64,000 nt of DNA from Jeotgalibaca sp. MA1X17-3 (lineage in GTDB: Bacteria; Bacillota; Bacilli; Lactobacillales; Aerococcaceae): contig NZ_CP090983.1 of NCBI RefSeq assembly GCF_021513155.1, forward strand, positions 1,597,001-1,661,000. The letters are read 5' to 3'. This document shows, in pieces, positions 9,481 through 20,609 of the stretch. The translations under genes were made by a program, and so were the position numbers. The notes beneath the pieces were generated by a model. It made no database searches. It worked only from the letters and a program-made list of their open reading frames with translations, and had not been told where the DNA came from. The number at the start of each line of letters is the position of its first letter. The stretch's first letter is position 1.

Positions 9481-10872
9481 TCACTCTTCTCCTCTGGTTG
9501 TCTTTTCCATTGCACAAATAAAGAATCCATCTGTACCAAAATCATCCGGATAAATTTCTACATACCCTTCTGGCGTGATAACCGTGCTTGGTAATTCTAT
9601 TTCTGGACTGAACGCTGATTTTGAATCTGCTGGAATAACCTTCATATTCGGATGTTCCTTTAAGAACGTTTGAACGGTTTCTTGATTTTCTTCTTGTACG
9701 ATTGTACAGGTACTATAAATGAGTCTTCCATCGGTTTTCAGAAGTGGCTCTACAGCATTTAATATTTCTTGTTGCTGTTTTTGAAGTTCATGAATATCCG
9801 TATCTTTTAAAGAATATTTAATTTCTGGTTTTCTTCTCATTAATCCCATACCAGAACAAGGAGCATCTACAAAAATGACATCAAAACTTTTGGGATCAAA
9901 TCGTTCACTAGATTTTTTTGCATCCAGAAGATGAGTAATTACTTCATCCGTAACGTGCAGTCTTTTTGTATTCTCTTCAATGAGTTTTATTTTGTGTTCA
10001 TGGATATCCAGTGCATGAACTTCGCCTTCTACTGCTTTGTCTAAAAAGCTAGCTATGTGAACTGTTTTCCCTCCAGGAGCAGCACAGGCATCCAAAACTT
10101 TATCGGTAGGTTTTAAGGAGCCAAATAGGGCTACTAATTGACTAGACTCATCTTGAATGGTTATGATTCCATTTTTAAATAATTCCGACTTAACGACACG
10201 TCCAGAATGAACACGTAATCCATATGGAGAGATGGGACTAGCTTCTGCTTTGATATGATCTTCTAACAAACGCTGACGTACCTCATCTATCGAAACTGTT
10301 CGATCTTGAATGCGAATAGATAGATAAGGAGCTATTTGTAAAGAATGAGCCAAGCTTTCTGCTTTTTCATTTCCCAATTGATTTATTAGTTTCTTTATAA
10401 TCCAAACCGGTACACTAGAGCCTATGCTCATTCTTTCAATCGGATCGGTTATTTCTTTCCAATCTTTTAAGCCATTTCGTTGAACATTGCGTAAGATTCC
10501 ATTCACCAATTTTGAAATTCCCGTATGCCCTTTAAACTTTGCAATCTCAACGGCATCGTAAAGAATAGCATGATCAGGAATCTTATCTAAGTAAACCATT
10601 TGATAAGCTGACAAACGTAATAAATTACGAACCCAACTTTCTAATTTTTTAGGAGAACGGACATACGGAGTTAACCCATAATCTAATGTTAATTTTCTTT
10701 GGGTAACACCATATACTAATTCTGTCAGAAGTCCCGCATCTTTTTCGCTTAACTTATGTTGATCAATCATTTTGTTCAATAAAATATTTGAATAAGCACC
10801 TTCAGATTCAATTGCTTCTAGTATTTCATTTGCTAGATATCGGACAGAATGAATGATTTTATTTTTTGCCAT
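9481..10872 (-). CDS. rsmB: 16S rRNA (cytosine-5) methyltransferase RsmB
   Basis: RsmB methylates C967 (E. coli numbering) of 16S rRNA from S-adenosylmethionine. An N-terminal NusB-like RNA-binding domain is followed by a Rossmann methyltransferase. The motifs are DACAAPGGKT (cofactor), DAPCSGMGLMRRKPE (motif IV Cys) and STCTIVQEEN (catalytic Cys). Start MAKNKIIHSVRYLA at ATG 10872 is 1 base after the fmt stop, so translation is probably coupled; an upstream in-frame TTG would overlap fmt. The length of 463 residues is normal. Confidence 0.95.
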   Translation of the reverse strand: MAKNKIIHSVRYLANEILEAIESEGAYSNILLNKMIDQHKLSEKDAGLLTELVYGVTQRKLTLDYGLTPYVRSPKKLESWVRNLLRLSAYQMVYLDKIPDHAILYDAVEIAKFKGHTGISKLVNGILRNVQRNGLKDWKEITDPIERMSIGSSVPVWIIKKLINQLGNEKAESLAHSLQIAPYLSIRIQDRTVSIDEVRQRLLEDHIKAEASPISPYGLRVHSGRVVKSELFKNGIITIQDESSQLVALFGSLKPTDKVLDACAAPGGKTVHIASFLDKAVEGEVHALDIHEHKIKLIEENTKRLHVTDEVITHLLDAKKSSERFDPKSFDVIFVDAPCSGMGLMRRKPEIKYSLKDTDIHELQKQQQEILNAVEPLLKTDGRLIYSTCTIVQEENQETVQTFLKEHPNMKVIPADSKSAFSPEIELPSTVITPEGYVEIYPDDFGTDGFFICAMEKTTRGEE

Positions 10873-10873
10873 A

Positions 10874-11815
10874 TTATTCAAATCCTATTCTTTGGATGGA
10901 ATGGATGTCAACGCCATTTATAAAACTTGCAGCCGACATCTTCTTTTTTCCTGCTGGTTGTAATTCTGTTACTTTTAATACGGATTGACTTCCACAAGCA
11001 AGATAAAGGGCATCTTTATCCCATTCAATGAGTGAGCCAGGTTCAAGTGACGTTTCATCATCTACTTTTTCTGCTTCCCAAATTTTACATCGTTCCCCAT
11101 TCAAGAGTGCATGAGCTACGGGCCAAGGACGCATCCCTCTAATTTTATTGGCAATCTGTTCTGCTGATTGATTCCAATCGATTCTTTCTTCTTCTCTTTT
11201 GATGTTCGGTGAAAAAGTCACTTTAGACTCCTCTTGTGCAGTAGAAGTGATTTTCCCTTCAAATACATCTGGAAGTGTACGCATTAATAGATCTCTTCCT
11301 AGCAGGCTTAATTTATCAAACATCGTTCCAACATCATCGTGGTTCTCAATACGGATTTTCTCCTGAGAAAGGATATCACCAGCATCCATTTTTCTCTCCA
11401 TATAGATAATGGAAATACCTGTTTCTTTTTCTCCTTCAATAATAGCATAATGAACCGGTGCTCCACCACGATATTTTGGCAAAAGAGAGGCATGGACATT
11501 AATAGAACGATAGGCTGGTGCATGAATTAATTTAGTTGGTAAAAACTGTCCATATGCGGCTGTGACAATTAAATCTGCTTTCAAGGCGAGTAGTTCTTCC
11601 ATTTCTTTTGATCCTGATATTTTTTCAGGTTGAAACAAAGGAATATTATGCTTTACAGCGACTTCTTTTATTGGTGAAGGTGTCAAAACTTTCTTTCTTC
11701 CTACCGGGCGATCGGGTTGTGTAACAACGGCTACTACCTCATATTTACTGTTAATAAGTTCTTCTAAAATAGGAACTGAAAAAGCTGGTGTTCCCATAAA
11801 AATAATTCGTTTCAT
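10874..11815 (-). CDS. fmt: Methionyl-tRNA formyltransferase
   Basis: Fmt formylates initiator Met-tRNA using 10-formyl-tetrahydrofolate. The 313-residue protein opens with IIFMGTPAFSVPILEEL and carries the catalytic signature HASLLPKYRGGAPVHYAII, plus the C-terminal tRNA-binding OB domain. It is in the standard priA-fmt-rsmB order, though def is not next to it here but at 55.8 kb. Ribosome site before ATG 11815 is weak. Confidence 0.96.
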   Translation of the reverse strand: MKRIIFMGTPAFSVPILEELINSKYEVVAVVTQPDRPVGRKKVLTPSPIKEVAVKHNIPLFQPEKISGSKEMEELLALKADLIVTAAYGQFLPTKLIHAPAYRSINVHASLLPKYRGGAPVHYAIIEGEKETGISIIYMERKMDAGDILSQEKIRIENHDDVGTMFDKLSLLGRDLLMRTLPDVFEGKITSTAQEESKVTFSPNIKREEERIDWNQSAEQIANKIRGMRPWPVAHALLNGERCKIWEAEKVDDETSLEPGSLIEWDKDALYLACGSQSVLKVTELQPAGKKKMSAASFINGVDIHSIQRIGFE

Positions 11816-11894
11816 TTAAGCGGCTTTATTTTATAGTTCACTATAAAATGTACCTTCTCCCCTCTCTTTTTGAACCTATTTTCATTTTTTTTGA

Positions 11895-14302
11895 TTAGAA
11901 AAAATGAACAGGATCAATGTCTATTGAAATATACAATCCTTTTGCATTATCTTTTTGTGAATCATTTAAAATTTGATCTAAAACCTCATGTAATCGAGGT
12001 GAGTTTTTATATTTAATAAGTAACTGAAAATAATAACGATTATTCATTTTCGCAATGGAACTCTTAGAAGGACCTAAAATAATTGTTTCAGTTCCTAATT
12101 GATTCCGCATTTTTGCATTAATTTCATATATTTTTTGTTGTGCTTTTTTCTCATCTTTATCGTTTACTGTAATTTGAGCAGTAAAGAAATAAGGTGGATA
12201 GCCACTTTGATGCCTTAAAGCCATCTCTTGTCTATAAAAACCATCATAATTATGGTTTTGCGCATATCGAATTGCATAATGTTCGGGGTTAAACGTTTGT
12301 ACAATCACTTCCCCCTTTAAGTGTGACCTTCCTGCTCGACCACTTACTTGCGTTAGCAACTGGAATGTTTTTTCAGATGAACGGAAATCAGGAAGACTCA
12401 AAGAGGTATCGGCATTGATTACCCCTACTAATGTAATACCTGGGAAATCAAGACCTTTTGCAATCATTTGTGTGCCTAATAAAATATCTGCTTCTCCATT
12501 TCCGAAAGCAGAAAGCAATCGTTCATGCGAACCTTTTTTCCTAGTCGTATCTACGTCCATTCTAATGATCTTTGATTCTGGAAAAAGAGTTTGTAATTCG
12601 GTCTCAATTTTTTGAGTTCCGGTTCCATAGTAACGGAAATGACGGCCATTGCACTTGGGGCAGGCTTCAGGAACTCTTTCTTCATGCCCACAATAGTGAC
12701 ATTTCATTCCTTTGGTATCCATATGAAAGGTAAGACTAATATCACAGTTCGGACATTCTAGAACAAATCCGCAGTCTCTACACATAATAAAAGAAGAATA
12801 TCCTCTACGGTTCAGCAGTAATACAATTTGTTCCTTTTTTTCTAGGCGGTCAGCTATTTTAGTTTGTAGGACTCTAGAAAAATTACTGCGATTATTCTGT
12901 TGAAATTCTTCTCTCATATCTACAATCTCTACTTCTGGCAGTTCTTCTTGATTTGCTCTTTCTGTTAGCTCTAGTAACGTATATACATTCTTATGTGCAC
13001 GAGCACGTGACTCTAAAGAAGGGGTTGCACTTCCTAGCACAACCGGACAATGATGGTAAGCTCCTCTTTGAATCGCAACTTTTTTTGCATGATACTTCGG
13101 ATTATCTTCTTGCTTATACGTTGTTTCATGTTCTTCATCCACAATAATCATTCCAATATTTTTCACTGGTGCAAAAATAGAAGATCGAGCACCAACTACA
13201 ACATTTGCTTCTCCATTTTTAATTTTACGCCACTCATCATATTTTTCTCCTGCTGACAGACGACTATGTAAAACAGCTACCTCTTCTCCGAATCTACCTT
13301 TAAACTGATTTACCATTTGTGGTGTCAAAGCAATTTCCGGAACAAGCATCAGGGCTGTTTTCCCTTTTTGTAATACTTCACCAATTAGCTGCATATATAC
13401 TTCTGTTTTTCCGCTTCCTGTAATTCCTTTTAATAAATAGACTTTATGCTCTTTTTTTCTATGGAATGGTTCACTTCTTGAAAAGCATGTAATTGTTCTC
13501 GATTCAGTTTTTTAGCTGTCGTTTTCGGAAATACTTTATTCTTTAACGGGTCACGATAAATTTCTTTATCATTTTGAAGCAACCAGCCTTTTTTCACTCC
13601 CGTCTGAAGTGTTTGAGTAGAGAGGTCATACTGCTCCATAAATTGTTTACTTGAGTAAGAAAGGTCTTCTAGTTCCAAAAGAGCAACCAAAAGAGCTTTT
13701 TGCTTTGTTGCATTCTTAGGTAGGTCTTCTAACTCCTCTTCTATTTGTTGAAAACTTAGGTTTGATTGATATACCTTTATCATTTTTGCTTTTGCCTTAT
13801 TTTTGACAATATAATTAATATCGACAATTCCTTTTTTATTCCAATCTAATAATAATGGCAAAACTTCTTTCTCCACGGCTTTCTCCCATGATAAACGGTC
13901 ACTTCCCTCAAAAATATCATTCCAGGAATCCTCATCAATTTCATCTGTCAAAATAAATTCTTTTTGGTAACTGGCTTTCAACATGGTCGGAAGCATCGTT
14001 TGATAGCAGTGAATGAGAAAAGAGAATACTTCTTCAGAAATTTTCATTCCTAACTGTAATAATTCTTCATTTAAAACAGGTTCTAAGTCCAGTGGGCGAA
14101 TAATTTCTTTGAGTTCTCCTTCGTAGCTAGACGAATCAACAATATCGACGATAAAACCTTGAATACTTCTAGGACCAAAAGGAACTTCTACTCTCATCCC
14201 TTTTTCAAGTTTCTTCTCCAAGGAAAGAGGAATAACATAATCAAATGGTCTATTCGTTTGCATTGCAGGTACATCTACAATGACTTTTGCAATTTGCCTC
14301 AA
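11895..14302 (-). CDS. priA: Primosomal protein N' (replication restart helicase PriA), frameshifted in this sequence
   Basis: PriA recognises abandoned forks and reloads the replicative helicase. The N-terminal part (from TTG 14302, AGGAGG at 7 bases) is the DNA-binding region, with VDVPAMQTNRPFDYVIP. Its frame ends at 13430 just before the helicase P-loop. Restoring one A in the seven-A run 13452-13458 gives SIEKKEHKVYLLKGITGSGK and joins it to the C-terminal part, which has DEEHETTYKQ, GSATPSLES, the zinc-binding cysteine pairs CRDCGFVLECPNC and CHYCG, and QVSGRAGR. The restored length is about 802 residues, normal. PriA is important for growth, so a sequencing deletion is likelier than a null. 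Confidence 0.9.
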
Positions 14303-14384
14303 GCTATTTCCTCCTATTCTTAGTGATCACTATTCATTTTACTAAACAACGACTCCATTGTCTTGTTTATTTTAAAAATGAAAT

Positions 14385-14424
14385 GAAAAAGACTACTGTA
14401 TTGGGAATCCAAAAACAGCAGTCT
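14385..14424 (-). terminator. Terminator after rpoZ
   Basis: On the minus strand AGACTGCTGT pairs with ACAGTAGTCT and is followed by T5. It separates gmk-rpoZ from priA. The coaBC gene found here in many Firmicutes is absent. Confidence 0.75.
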
Positions 14425-14450
14425 CTATTCAAATTATATTTCTAATCTTT

Positions 14451-14660
14451 TTATTTCTTTGGAGTGTCTGTTCCGATGATTAATTCACCGTTTGCGATTT
14501 CTTCCAGTGCTCGTCCTACATTTTTATAAGAATGATACTCTTCCAGTAGTGGTTCTGCTTTAGCATGAAGTTCATGCGCACGCTTTGCAGCAATCGTAAC
14601 CATTGAGTATTTTGAGTCCACTTGTTCTAATAATTTATCAATTGAAGGGTAAAGCATCAT
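14451..14660 (-). CDS. rpoZ: DNA-directed RNA polymerase omega subunit
   Basis: The 69-residue omega subunit supports folding and assembly of the beta' subunit. It shows the family pattern [20 protein letters not shown] and AAKRAHELH, followed by the short acidic region [28 protein letters not shown] precedes the ATGATG start. It lies 6 bases after gmk and forms the usual gmk-rpoZ pair. Confidence 0.95.
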   Translation of the reverse strand: MMLYPSIDKLLEQVDSKYSMVTIAAKRAHELHAKAEPLLEEYHSYKNVGRALEEIANGELIIGTDTPKK

Positions 14661-14666
14661 AATGGG

Positions 14667-15278
14667 TTACTCCTTTTCATCTGTTAGTTGATTTTCTAAG
14701 AATCTAGAAACCTTTAAATGTTCACTTTGTATAATTGCCAAAATGTTTTTCACTGCATTTTGAACGGTATCGTTTTCGACTGCATAGTCATAGTAACGGA
14801 TTAAGTTCAATTCTTCAACTGCCTTTTCCATTCGCTGCTGAATAATTGGAGATTCATCCGTTCCTCTATTTAAAATACGTGATTCTAGTTCAGTTAAATC
14901 TGGTGGTGTCAGGAAAATAAATATTCCTTCTGGCATCCGCTCTTTTACCTGCATGGCACCTTGAACTTCAATTTCAAGAAAAATATCATTTCCTTCGTTT
15001 AGAGTTTTCTTCACATAATCAATGGGTGTTCCATAGTAATTACCAACATACTCGGTATATTCCAATAATTGATTATTTTTGATCATAGACTCAAATTCTT
15101 CTCTACTTTTAAAAAAATAATCCTCGCTGTCTACTTCCCCAACTCTTTGTTTTCGAGTGGTAGCAGATATAGAATACATGAAGTCTCTTTCTCCTTGAGA
15201 AAAAATTGCTTGTCTCACTGTACCCTTTCCTACACCAGAGGGTCCTGACAATACAATCAACAATCCCTTTTCAGTCAT
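14667..15278 (-). CDS. gmk: Guanylate kinase
   Basis: Guanylate kinase phosphorylates GMP and dGMP with ATP. The 203-residue protein begins [20 protein letters not shown] (P-loop) and contains [21 protein letters not shown] and [18 protein letters not shown] lies 8 bases before ATG 15278. The upstream gap to 15431 holds the terminator of the V-ATPase operon, so gmk-rpoZ must have its own promoter between 15280 and 15430. Confidence 0.97.
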   Translation of the reverse strand: MTEKGLLIVLSGPSGVGKGTVRQAIFSQGERDFMYSISATTRKQRVGEVDSEDYFFKSREEFESMIKNNQLLEYTEYVGNYYGTPIDYVKKTLNEGNDIFLEIEVQGAMQVKERMPEGIFIFLTPPDLTELESRILNRGTDESPIIQQRMEKAVEELNLIRYYDYAVENDTVQNAVKNILAIIQSEHLKVSRFLENQLTDEKE

Positions 15279-15432
15279 TTATTTATCCACCATCCATTTT
15301 AAATACTTGCAGTCCAATTATTTGAAGATGACTACTTTATTATTTCTCACTAGTGTAACACAAACATTAGCTAGAGAAAACATTCTATACACTTTTAAAT
15401 TATTTTCTAATAAATGTACAAAAATTAGTTAT

Positions 15433-15464
15433 GAAAAAGCCAGGAAATTTAATTCCTGACTTTC
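15433..15464 (-). terminator. Terminator of the V-ATPase operon
   Basis: On the minus strand AAGTCAGGAA pairs with TTCCTGGCTT and leads into T-rich sequence, 15 bases after the ntpD stop. Confidence 0.75.
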
Positions 15465-15478
15465 TCCTTCGTTCATTT

Positions 15479-16111
15479 CTATTTGTTTCCCATGTCTTTT
15501 ACTTTCATCATACGAACAATAGAAGCACGTTCATTTTCTTCAAGCTTCATTTGAATGTAACGAATGGTTTCTTGTAACTGTGGAATCATACGATACTCCA
15601 ATGCATTTACACGTCTTCTGGTTTTTTCAATCTCATCTGCCATTAGTTGACAGGTTTTCTCGATTTCACTTAATTTCAGAAGTTTAGGAAGAATAGTTTC
15701 GATTTTTTCAATAGCTTTATCTAGTTCACTGCTGGAATTTAAATATCCATATTGAATATCCGTAGATTTTTCCTTCTCTTGAACCGTAAAGTCCATTTGA
15801 GGAACCATCACACTCATGATATTCTTTTCATAAATATTTAATTCAACAGAAGTTTCTGTCCCAACAAATAATTCTTCGATAAAAGCTTCATTTATTAAGG
15901 ATTTTGCTACTACGAATTCTTGCATCGCACTGGTTAACTCTGCTTCAACTTCGTCTCGCAAAACATTATTCTCCTTAATCAATACAATGAATTGTCTCAT
16001 GAGTTCATCTTGCTTATCCTTCAAAAGTTTGTGTCCACGCGTGGATAAATTTAGACGATCTTTTAATTTAGCTAATTCCATCCGAGTTGGTTTGACATTT
16101 AATCTTGCCAC
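15479..16111 (-). CDS. ntpD: V-type ATPase subunit D
   Basis: Subunit D is the long coiled-coil central-stalk (rotor) protein of V-type ATPases. The 210-residue sequence has the family start [31 protein letters not shown], and a C-terminal helix with [16 protein letters not shown]. It is the last gene of the operon here; the E. hirae operon continues with ntpH and ntpJ, which are absent. Confidence 0.95.
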   Translation of the reverse strand: MARLNVKPTRMELAKLKDRLNLSTRGHKLLKDKQDELMRQFIVLIKENNVLRDEVEAELTSAMQEFVVAKSLINEAFIEELFVGTETSVELNIYEKNIMSVMVPQMDFTVQEKEKSTDIQYGYLNSSSELDKAIEKIETILPKLLKLSEIEKTCQLMADEIEKTRRRVNALEYRMIPQLQETIRYIQMKLEENERASIVRMMKVKDMGNK

Positions 16112-16115
16112 GGGA

Positions 16116-17492
16116 TCACTCTCCTTCCGGCATAAACTCTTCGATCATTTCATTCTTAATTCGTTTTAATTCAGTCTTCGGCAAGATCGATAACAGTTCC
16201 CAACCTAAATCAAGTGATTCTTGAATGGTACGGTTGTTATAAAATCCTTGGTTTACATATTCTTTTTCAAATCTGTCTGTAAATTCTAAATACAATTTAT
16301 CAGTGTTCGATAAGGCAGACTCTCCTAAGATAACTGCTAGTTCTTTTGCTTCTTTTCCTTCAGCATACGCTGCAAAGAGTTGGTTCATCGTTGGTGCATG
16401 GTCTTTACGTGTTTTACCTTCACCGGTACCTTTATCTTTCAAACGTGACAAAGATGGTAACACATCAATTGGTGGCTTAATATTAGCGTTATTCAATTCA
16501 CGAGAAAGGATGATTTGTCCTTCTGTGATGTAACCTGTTAAGTCAGGAATTGGATGCGTGATATCATCTTCCGGCATAGATAAAATAGGTATCTGAGTAA
16601 CTGATCCTTTTTTACCAATTAATCTTCCGGCACGTTCATACAAAGTAGATAAGTTTGTATAAAGGTAACCAGGATATCCACGACGACCTGGTACTTCACG
16701 ACGAGCTGCAGAGATTTCACGTAAAGCCTCACAGTAGTTCGTCATATCCGTCATAATTACTAATACGTGCATATCTTTTTCAAATGCAAGGTATTCAGCA
16801 GTAGTCAAGGCCATCTTAGGAGTAGCAATCCGTTCGATAGCTGGATCATCCGCTAAGTTGATAAACATAACCGAACGATCAATCGCTCCTGTTTTACGGA
16901 AGTCTTCCATGAAATATTCTGCTTCTTCAAAGGTAATCCCCATTGCTGCAAATACAACCGCAAATTTCTCGTCACTGTTTAAAACAGTCGCTTGTCTTGC
17001 GATTTGAGCAGCTAGTTCTTTATGTGGAAGACCTGATCCAGAGAACACAGGTAATTTTTGGCCACGAACCAATGTATTTAAGTGGTCAATAGCAGAAATC
17101 CCTGTTTGGATAAACTCATCAGGATAGTCTCTTGCAACTGGATTAATCGCTTGTCCATTGATATCCAAAGATTTTTCAGGAATAATTTCTGGACCATTAT
17201 CAATCGGACGGCCCATTCCATCAAACACTCTACCAACCATATCTTCCGAAACATCAATAGAAAGTGGTTTACCACGGAAACGAACTTTTGTATCCTTGAT
17301 ATTAATCCCACTTGGTCCTTCAAAAATCTGGACCATTGCTTTATCTTCTGACACTTCCAATACTTGTCCGGTACGAATTTCTCCATCTTGCATTTGAATT
17401 TCAACTAATTCATCAAACTTAATGCCTTCGATCTGTTCTACTACCATTAGGGGTCCGACGACTTCTGTAACTGTTTTGTATTCTTTAAGCAT
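16116..17492 (-). CDS. ntpB: V-type ATPase subunit B
   Basis: Subunit B is the non-catalytic member of the A3B3 ring. At 458 residues it has the expected [18 protein letters not shown] in place of a P-loop, [19 protein letters not shown], and [20 protein letters not shown]. Its start overlaps the ntpA stop by 8 bases, which keeps A and B translation coupled at equal levels. Confidence 0.97.
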   Translation of the reverse strand: MLKEYKTVTEVVGPLMVVEQIEGIKFDELVEIQMQDGEIRTGQVLEVSEDKAMVQIFEGPSGINIKDTKVRFRGKPLSIDVSEDMVGRVFDGMGRPIDNGPEIIPEKSLDINGQAINPVARDYPDEFIQTGISAIDHLNTLVRGQKLPVFSGSGLPHKELAAQIARQATVLNSDEKFAVVFAAMGITFEEAEYFMEDFRKTGAIDRSVMFINLADDPAIERIATPKMALTTAEYLAFEKDMHVLVIMTDMTNYCEALREISAARREVPGRRGYPGYLYTNLSTLYERAGRLIGKKGSVTQIPILSMPEDDITHPIPDLTGYITEGQIILSRELNNANIKPPIDVLPSLSRLKDKGTGEGKTRKDHAPTMNQLFAAYAEGKEAKELAVILGESALSNTDKLYLEFTDRFEKEYVNQGFYNNRTIQESLDLGWELLSILPKTELKRIKNEMIEEFMPEGE

Positions 17493-19269
17493 TTCTCGTC
17501 ATTCCTCCTTCAGCTAAAATAGTACGAACCGTTTCTTTCATATCTATTTCTATTTGTTTCATATCAGCTAATTTATCTTCAGGAATAAACTTACTTCTGG
17601 CAATACGGTCACGAACATCTACCGTACCATCCATAATTTCTTGGAAATAAGCACCCAATCTCATTGCTTCACGGGCTTCATCTTCAAACCCTAGAATCAG
17701 TTGGAGCATTTGGTATTGTTTTTCACGTGAAGTATACGTATCTACATCATCAAAAGCATTTTGTTGTAAATAATCTTCACGAATAGATTCAGCAATTGCC
17801 ATGGTTAGTCGATCTCGCTCGGATAGAGATTCAATCCCTACTAATCGCACAATCTCTTCTAATTCAGACTCTTCTTGTAGCAAGTCCATTGCATGTTGAA
17901 CTCTTTCAGCCCAATTTGAATTCATCTTTTCATCCATATATATTCCAACTTCATCATCATACAATGAATAAGAAGTTAGCCAGTTTACAGATGGGAAGTG
18001 ACGTCTTTGTGCTAAAGAAGAATCCAGTGCCCAATAAACTTTTACAACACGTAATGTATTTTGAGTAACCGGCTCTGAAGTATCTCCTCCTGGAGGTGAT
18101 ACAGCTCCTATTGCTGAAATACTTCCTTCTCTTCCTACTGTTCCTAATGAAAGAGTACGACCTGCACGCTCATAATACTCAGCAATACGGCTTCCTAGAT
18201 AAGCAGGATACCCTTCATCACCAGGCATTTCTTCTAAACGTCCAGACATTTCACGTAGAGCTTCTGCCCAACGAGAAGTAGAGTCTGCCATTACTGCCAC
18301 ATTGTATCCCATATCACGGAAATACTCAGCAATCGTAATTCCTGTGTAAATAGAAGCTTCACGTGCTGCTACGGGCATGTTTGATGTGTTTGCAATTAGG
18401 ATTGTACGTTCCATCAAAGATTCTCCTGTATTAGGGTCAACTAATTCTGGAAATTCATTTAAAACGTCTGTCATTTCATTTCCACGTTCTCCACAACCTA
18501 CGTAGACAACTAAATCCACATCACTAAATTTAGCGATTTGGTGTTGAACAACCGTCTTTCCTGCTCCAAATGGTCCAGGAACAGCGGCTGAACCACCTTT
18601 TGTAATCGGGAAGAATGTATCAATAACACGTTGTCCAGTAATCATAGGAACGTTTGGGTTCAATTTCTTTTGAACCGGACGTCCCTTTCTAACTGGCCAT
18701 GTTTGCATCATTGTAAATTCTTTTAGACCTTCTTCAGTTTCTAAAGTATACACGGTATCTTCCAGAGTATACGTTCCACTTTGAATCGTCTTAATCGTTC
18801 CCTCTACACCATAAGGAATCATGATGCGATGTTCAATTACTTTAGTTTCTGGCACAGTCCCAACAATATCACCGGCTATTACTTTTTGCCTAACCTCTAC
18901 GGTAGCTGTAAATTCCCACGTTTTTTTGCGGTCCAAAGAGTCAACATGAACTCCACGTACCAAATAATTACTGTCTGTTGCTTCTTTAAATGTATTTAAA
19001 GGTCGTTGAATTCCGTCGAACATCTGTGAAACAACACCTGGGCCTAATTCAACCGAAAGTGCTTCCCCAGTGGTAACGACAGGTTCACCTGGTCCAACTC
19101 CTGAAGTCTCTTCGTAGACCTGAATGGAGGCAATATCATTACGCATTTCAATAATTTCGCCGATTAGACCTAAATCTCCAACCCGACAGATATCTTGAAT
19201 GTTTGCTTCCTCCATACCTTTTGCCATGACTAAAGGACCGGAAACTTTTATTATTTTACCATTTTTCAA
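17485..19269 (-). CDS. ntpA: V-type ATPase catalytic subunit A
   Basis: Subunit A carries the catalytic nucleotide site. At 594 residues it contains the P-loop [13 protein letters not shown], the GCGERGNEM segment with the catalytic Glu, and [20 protein letters not shown], plus the A-type non-homologous insert near residues 110-180. In the cytoplasmic V1 head it hydrolyses ATP to drive the NtpK ring. Confidence 0.97.
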   Translation of the reverse strand: MKNGKIIKVSGPLVMAKGMEEANIQDICRVGDLGLIGEIIEMRNDIASIQVYEETSGVGPGEPVVTTGEALSVELGPGVVSQMFDGIQRPLNTFKEATDSNYLVRGVHVDSLDRKKTWEFTATVEVRQKVIAGDIVGTVPETKVIEHRIMIPYGVEGTIKTIQSGTYTLEDTVYTLETEEGLKEFTMMQTWPVRKGRPVQKKLNPNVPMITGQRVIDTFFPITKGGSAAVPGPFGAGKTVVQHQIAKFSDVDLVVYVGCGERGNEMTDVLNEFPELVDPNTGESLMERTILIANTSNMPVAAREASIYTGITIAEYFRDMGYNVAVMADSTSRWAEALREMSGRLEEMPGDEGYPAYLGSRIAEYYERAGRTLSLGTVGREGSISAIGAVSPPGGDTSEPVTQNTLRVVKVYWALDSSLAQRRHFPSVNWLTSYSLYDDEVGIYMDEKMNSNWAERVQHAMDLLQEESELEEIVRLVGIESLSERDRLTMAIAESIREDYLQQNAFDDVDTYTSREKQYQMLQLILGFEDEAREAMRLGAYFQEIMDGTVDVRDRIARSKFIPEDKLADMKQIEIDMKETVRTILAEGGMTRNA

Positions 19270-19285
19270 ACAAGTTCCCTCCTAA

Positions 19286-19597
19286 TTATAAAATATTTTG
19301 CCCAACCGCTTTTTCAACATTATCCTGAATCCGTTGTTTTCCTATCCCTAATGAACCACTGTAATTGGGAATGAGAATAATCGCTGGAGTCAAGATTGCA
19401 TCATACCTTTTAATGGTATCTGGAATTTTTTCTGCCAGTGCTTCTGTCAGATAAATAATCCCGTAATTTTGTACGGCCAAACGGTCAATGGTTTCTCTAG
19501 CTTGTGCTGCACTACTACTAGCAAAAACTGAAAAACCTAAAATTTTAAATGGGAGGATGGAATCTTTATCGCCGACAACTGCTATATTATGAGCCAT
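19286..19597 (-). CDS. ntpG: V-type ATPase subunit F (NtpG in Enterococcus naming)
   Basis: A 103-residue central-stalk protein that binds subunit D. It has the Rossmann-like pattern IAVVGDKDSILPFKILGF, GIIYLTEALAEKI and LIPNYSG typical of V-type F subunits. It starts inside the end of ntpC (overlap 11 bases), so the two are probably translationally coupled. Confidence 0.92.
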   Translation of the reverse strand: MAHNIAVVGDKDSILPFKILGFSVFASSSAAQARETIDRLAVQNYGIIYLTEALAEKIPDTIKRYDAILTPAIILIPNYSGSLGIGKQRIQDNVEKAVGQNIL

Positions 19598-20591
19598 AAA
19601 CGTGTCGCACCCTCTTTCTTAATTCTTCTTCTGCAATACCATTATCTTTTCCTACTAATAACAGACGTAAATTAGTTACTTCTATTTCCTTCGCATAAAT
19701 ATACCCTAGCAAAGCTAGTGGTCCAAAAGGCTGATAGATCCCTTCAGAAACAATATTATGAGTAATGGTATCTACCAACATATCTAGTTTTAACGTATTA
19801 ATCGTATTATCCTCTTCAATGACTGTCTCAAGCAAATCACCATAGGATTTTTCCGCATATAATTTTTTCAAGACCGTTACAGGTCCATTTACCGACTCAT
19901 CAATGATTTCCTGTTTTGGAATAGTTCCTGACGAGGATAACATCGTATGCAAGTGGCTTCTTGGTTTTTTCTGATTTAAACTTCTTACAAGAGAAGAAAG
20001 GTTATATAAATCAATTTTTGTATCCACAATATTTGTAATTGCTTCAAAATTTTCTTTACTTGCAATGGCACGTAAATGACGGAAATAATAAGTATCCATA
20101 AATACAGTTACTGTTTCTATCAGACCTGACTCAGAATAATCATTTTTCGCTTGTTGAACTGCTTCAACCATAATTGGATTAGCTTCATCACTTTCACCGG
20201 TATCAACCAAGTTTTTTAGAGAATCTAAAGATAACTTGCCGATTGGAATTAAAAGTTCTTCTAAATCTTGTTCCAAAAAGTACTGTTTTAAAAATACTTT
20301 TAAATTATGGTAAGAGTATTGTAACGTAAACAATTCAATCAACTCTGGATCAGGGGCAATGGAAAACAGTTCTTGGTAAACATCCCCAAGATGTCGCATA
20401 AGAATGTCGTTGAAGTTTTTTGTCTGAAGGATTTCTTCTTCATCAAAGTCGTAGTCCGTTCCCTTCAACACATCAAGCGCTGTTTTCAAGTCGCTAGCTT
20501 TTAACATTCTTTCGATCTCATCTGTTTTCAGTAATCGGAGCTCATAGGTCCGGATTAATGTATTGATACCTTTATAATCAGTATCTTTCAT
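19587..20591 (-). CDS. ntpC: V-type ATPase subunit C (d-type)
   Basis: The funnel-shaped subunit linking the central stalk to the membrane ring. The 334-residue, mostly helical sequence contains YKGINTLIRTYELRLLKTDEIERML and LLGYIYAKEIEVTNLRLLLVG, the conserved C-terminal signature of the V-type C/d family. It lies between ntpE and ntpG as in E. hirae. Confidence 0.94.
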   Translation of the reverse strand: MKDTDYKGINTLIRTYELRLLKTDEIERMLKASDLKTALDVLKGTDYDFDEEEILQTKNFNDILMRHLGDVYQELFSIAPDPELIELFTLQYSYHNLKVFLKQYFLEQDLEELLIPIGKLSLDSLKNLVDTGESDEANPIMVEAVQQAKNDYSESGLIETVTVFMDTYYFRHLRAIASKENFEAITNIVDTKIDLYNLSSLVRSLNQKKPRSHLHTMLSSSGTIPKQEIIDESVNGPVTVLKKLYAEKSYGDLLETVIEEDNTINTLKLDMLVDTITHNIVSEGIYQPFGPLALLGYIYAKEIEVTNLRLLLVGKDNGIAEEELRKRVRHVYGS

Positions 20592-20609
20592 TCATGCTTC
20601 ACCCCTTCT

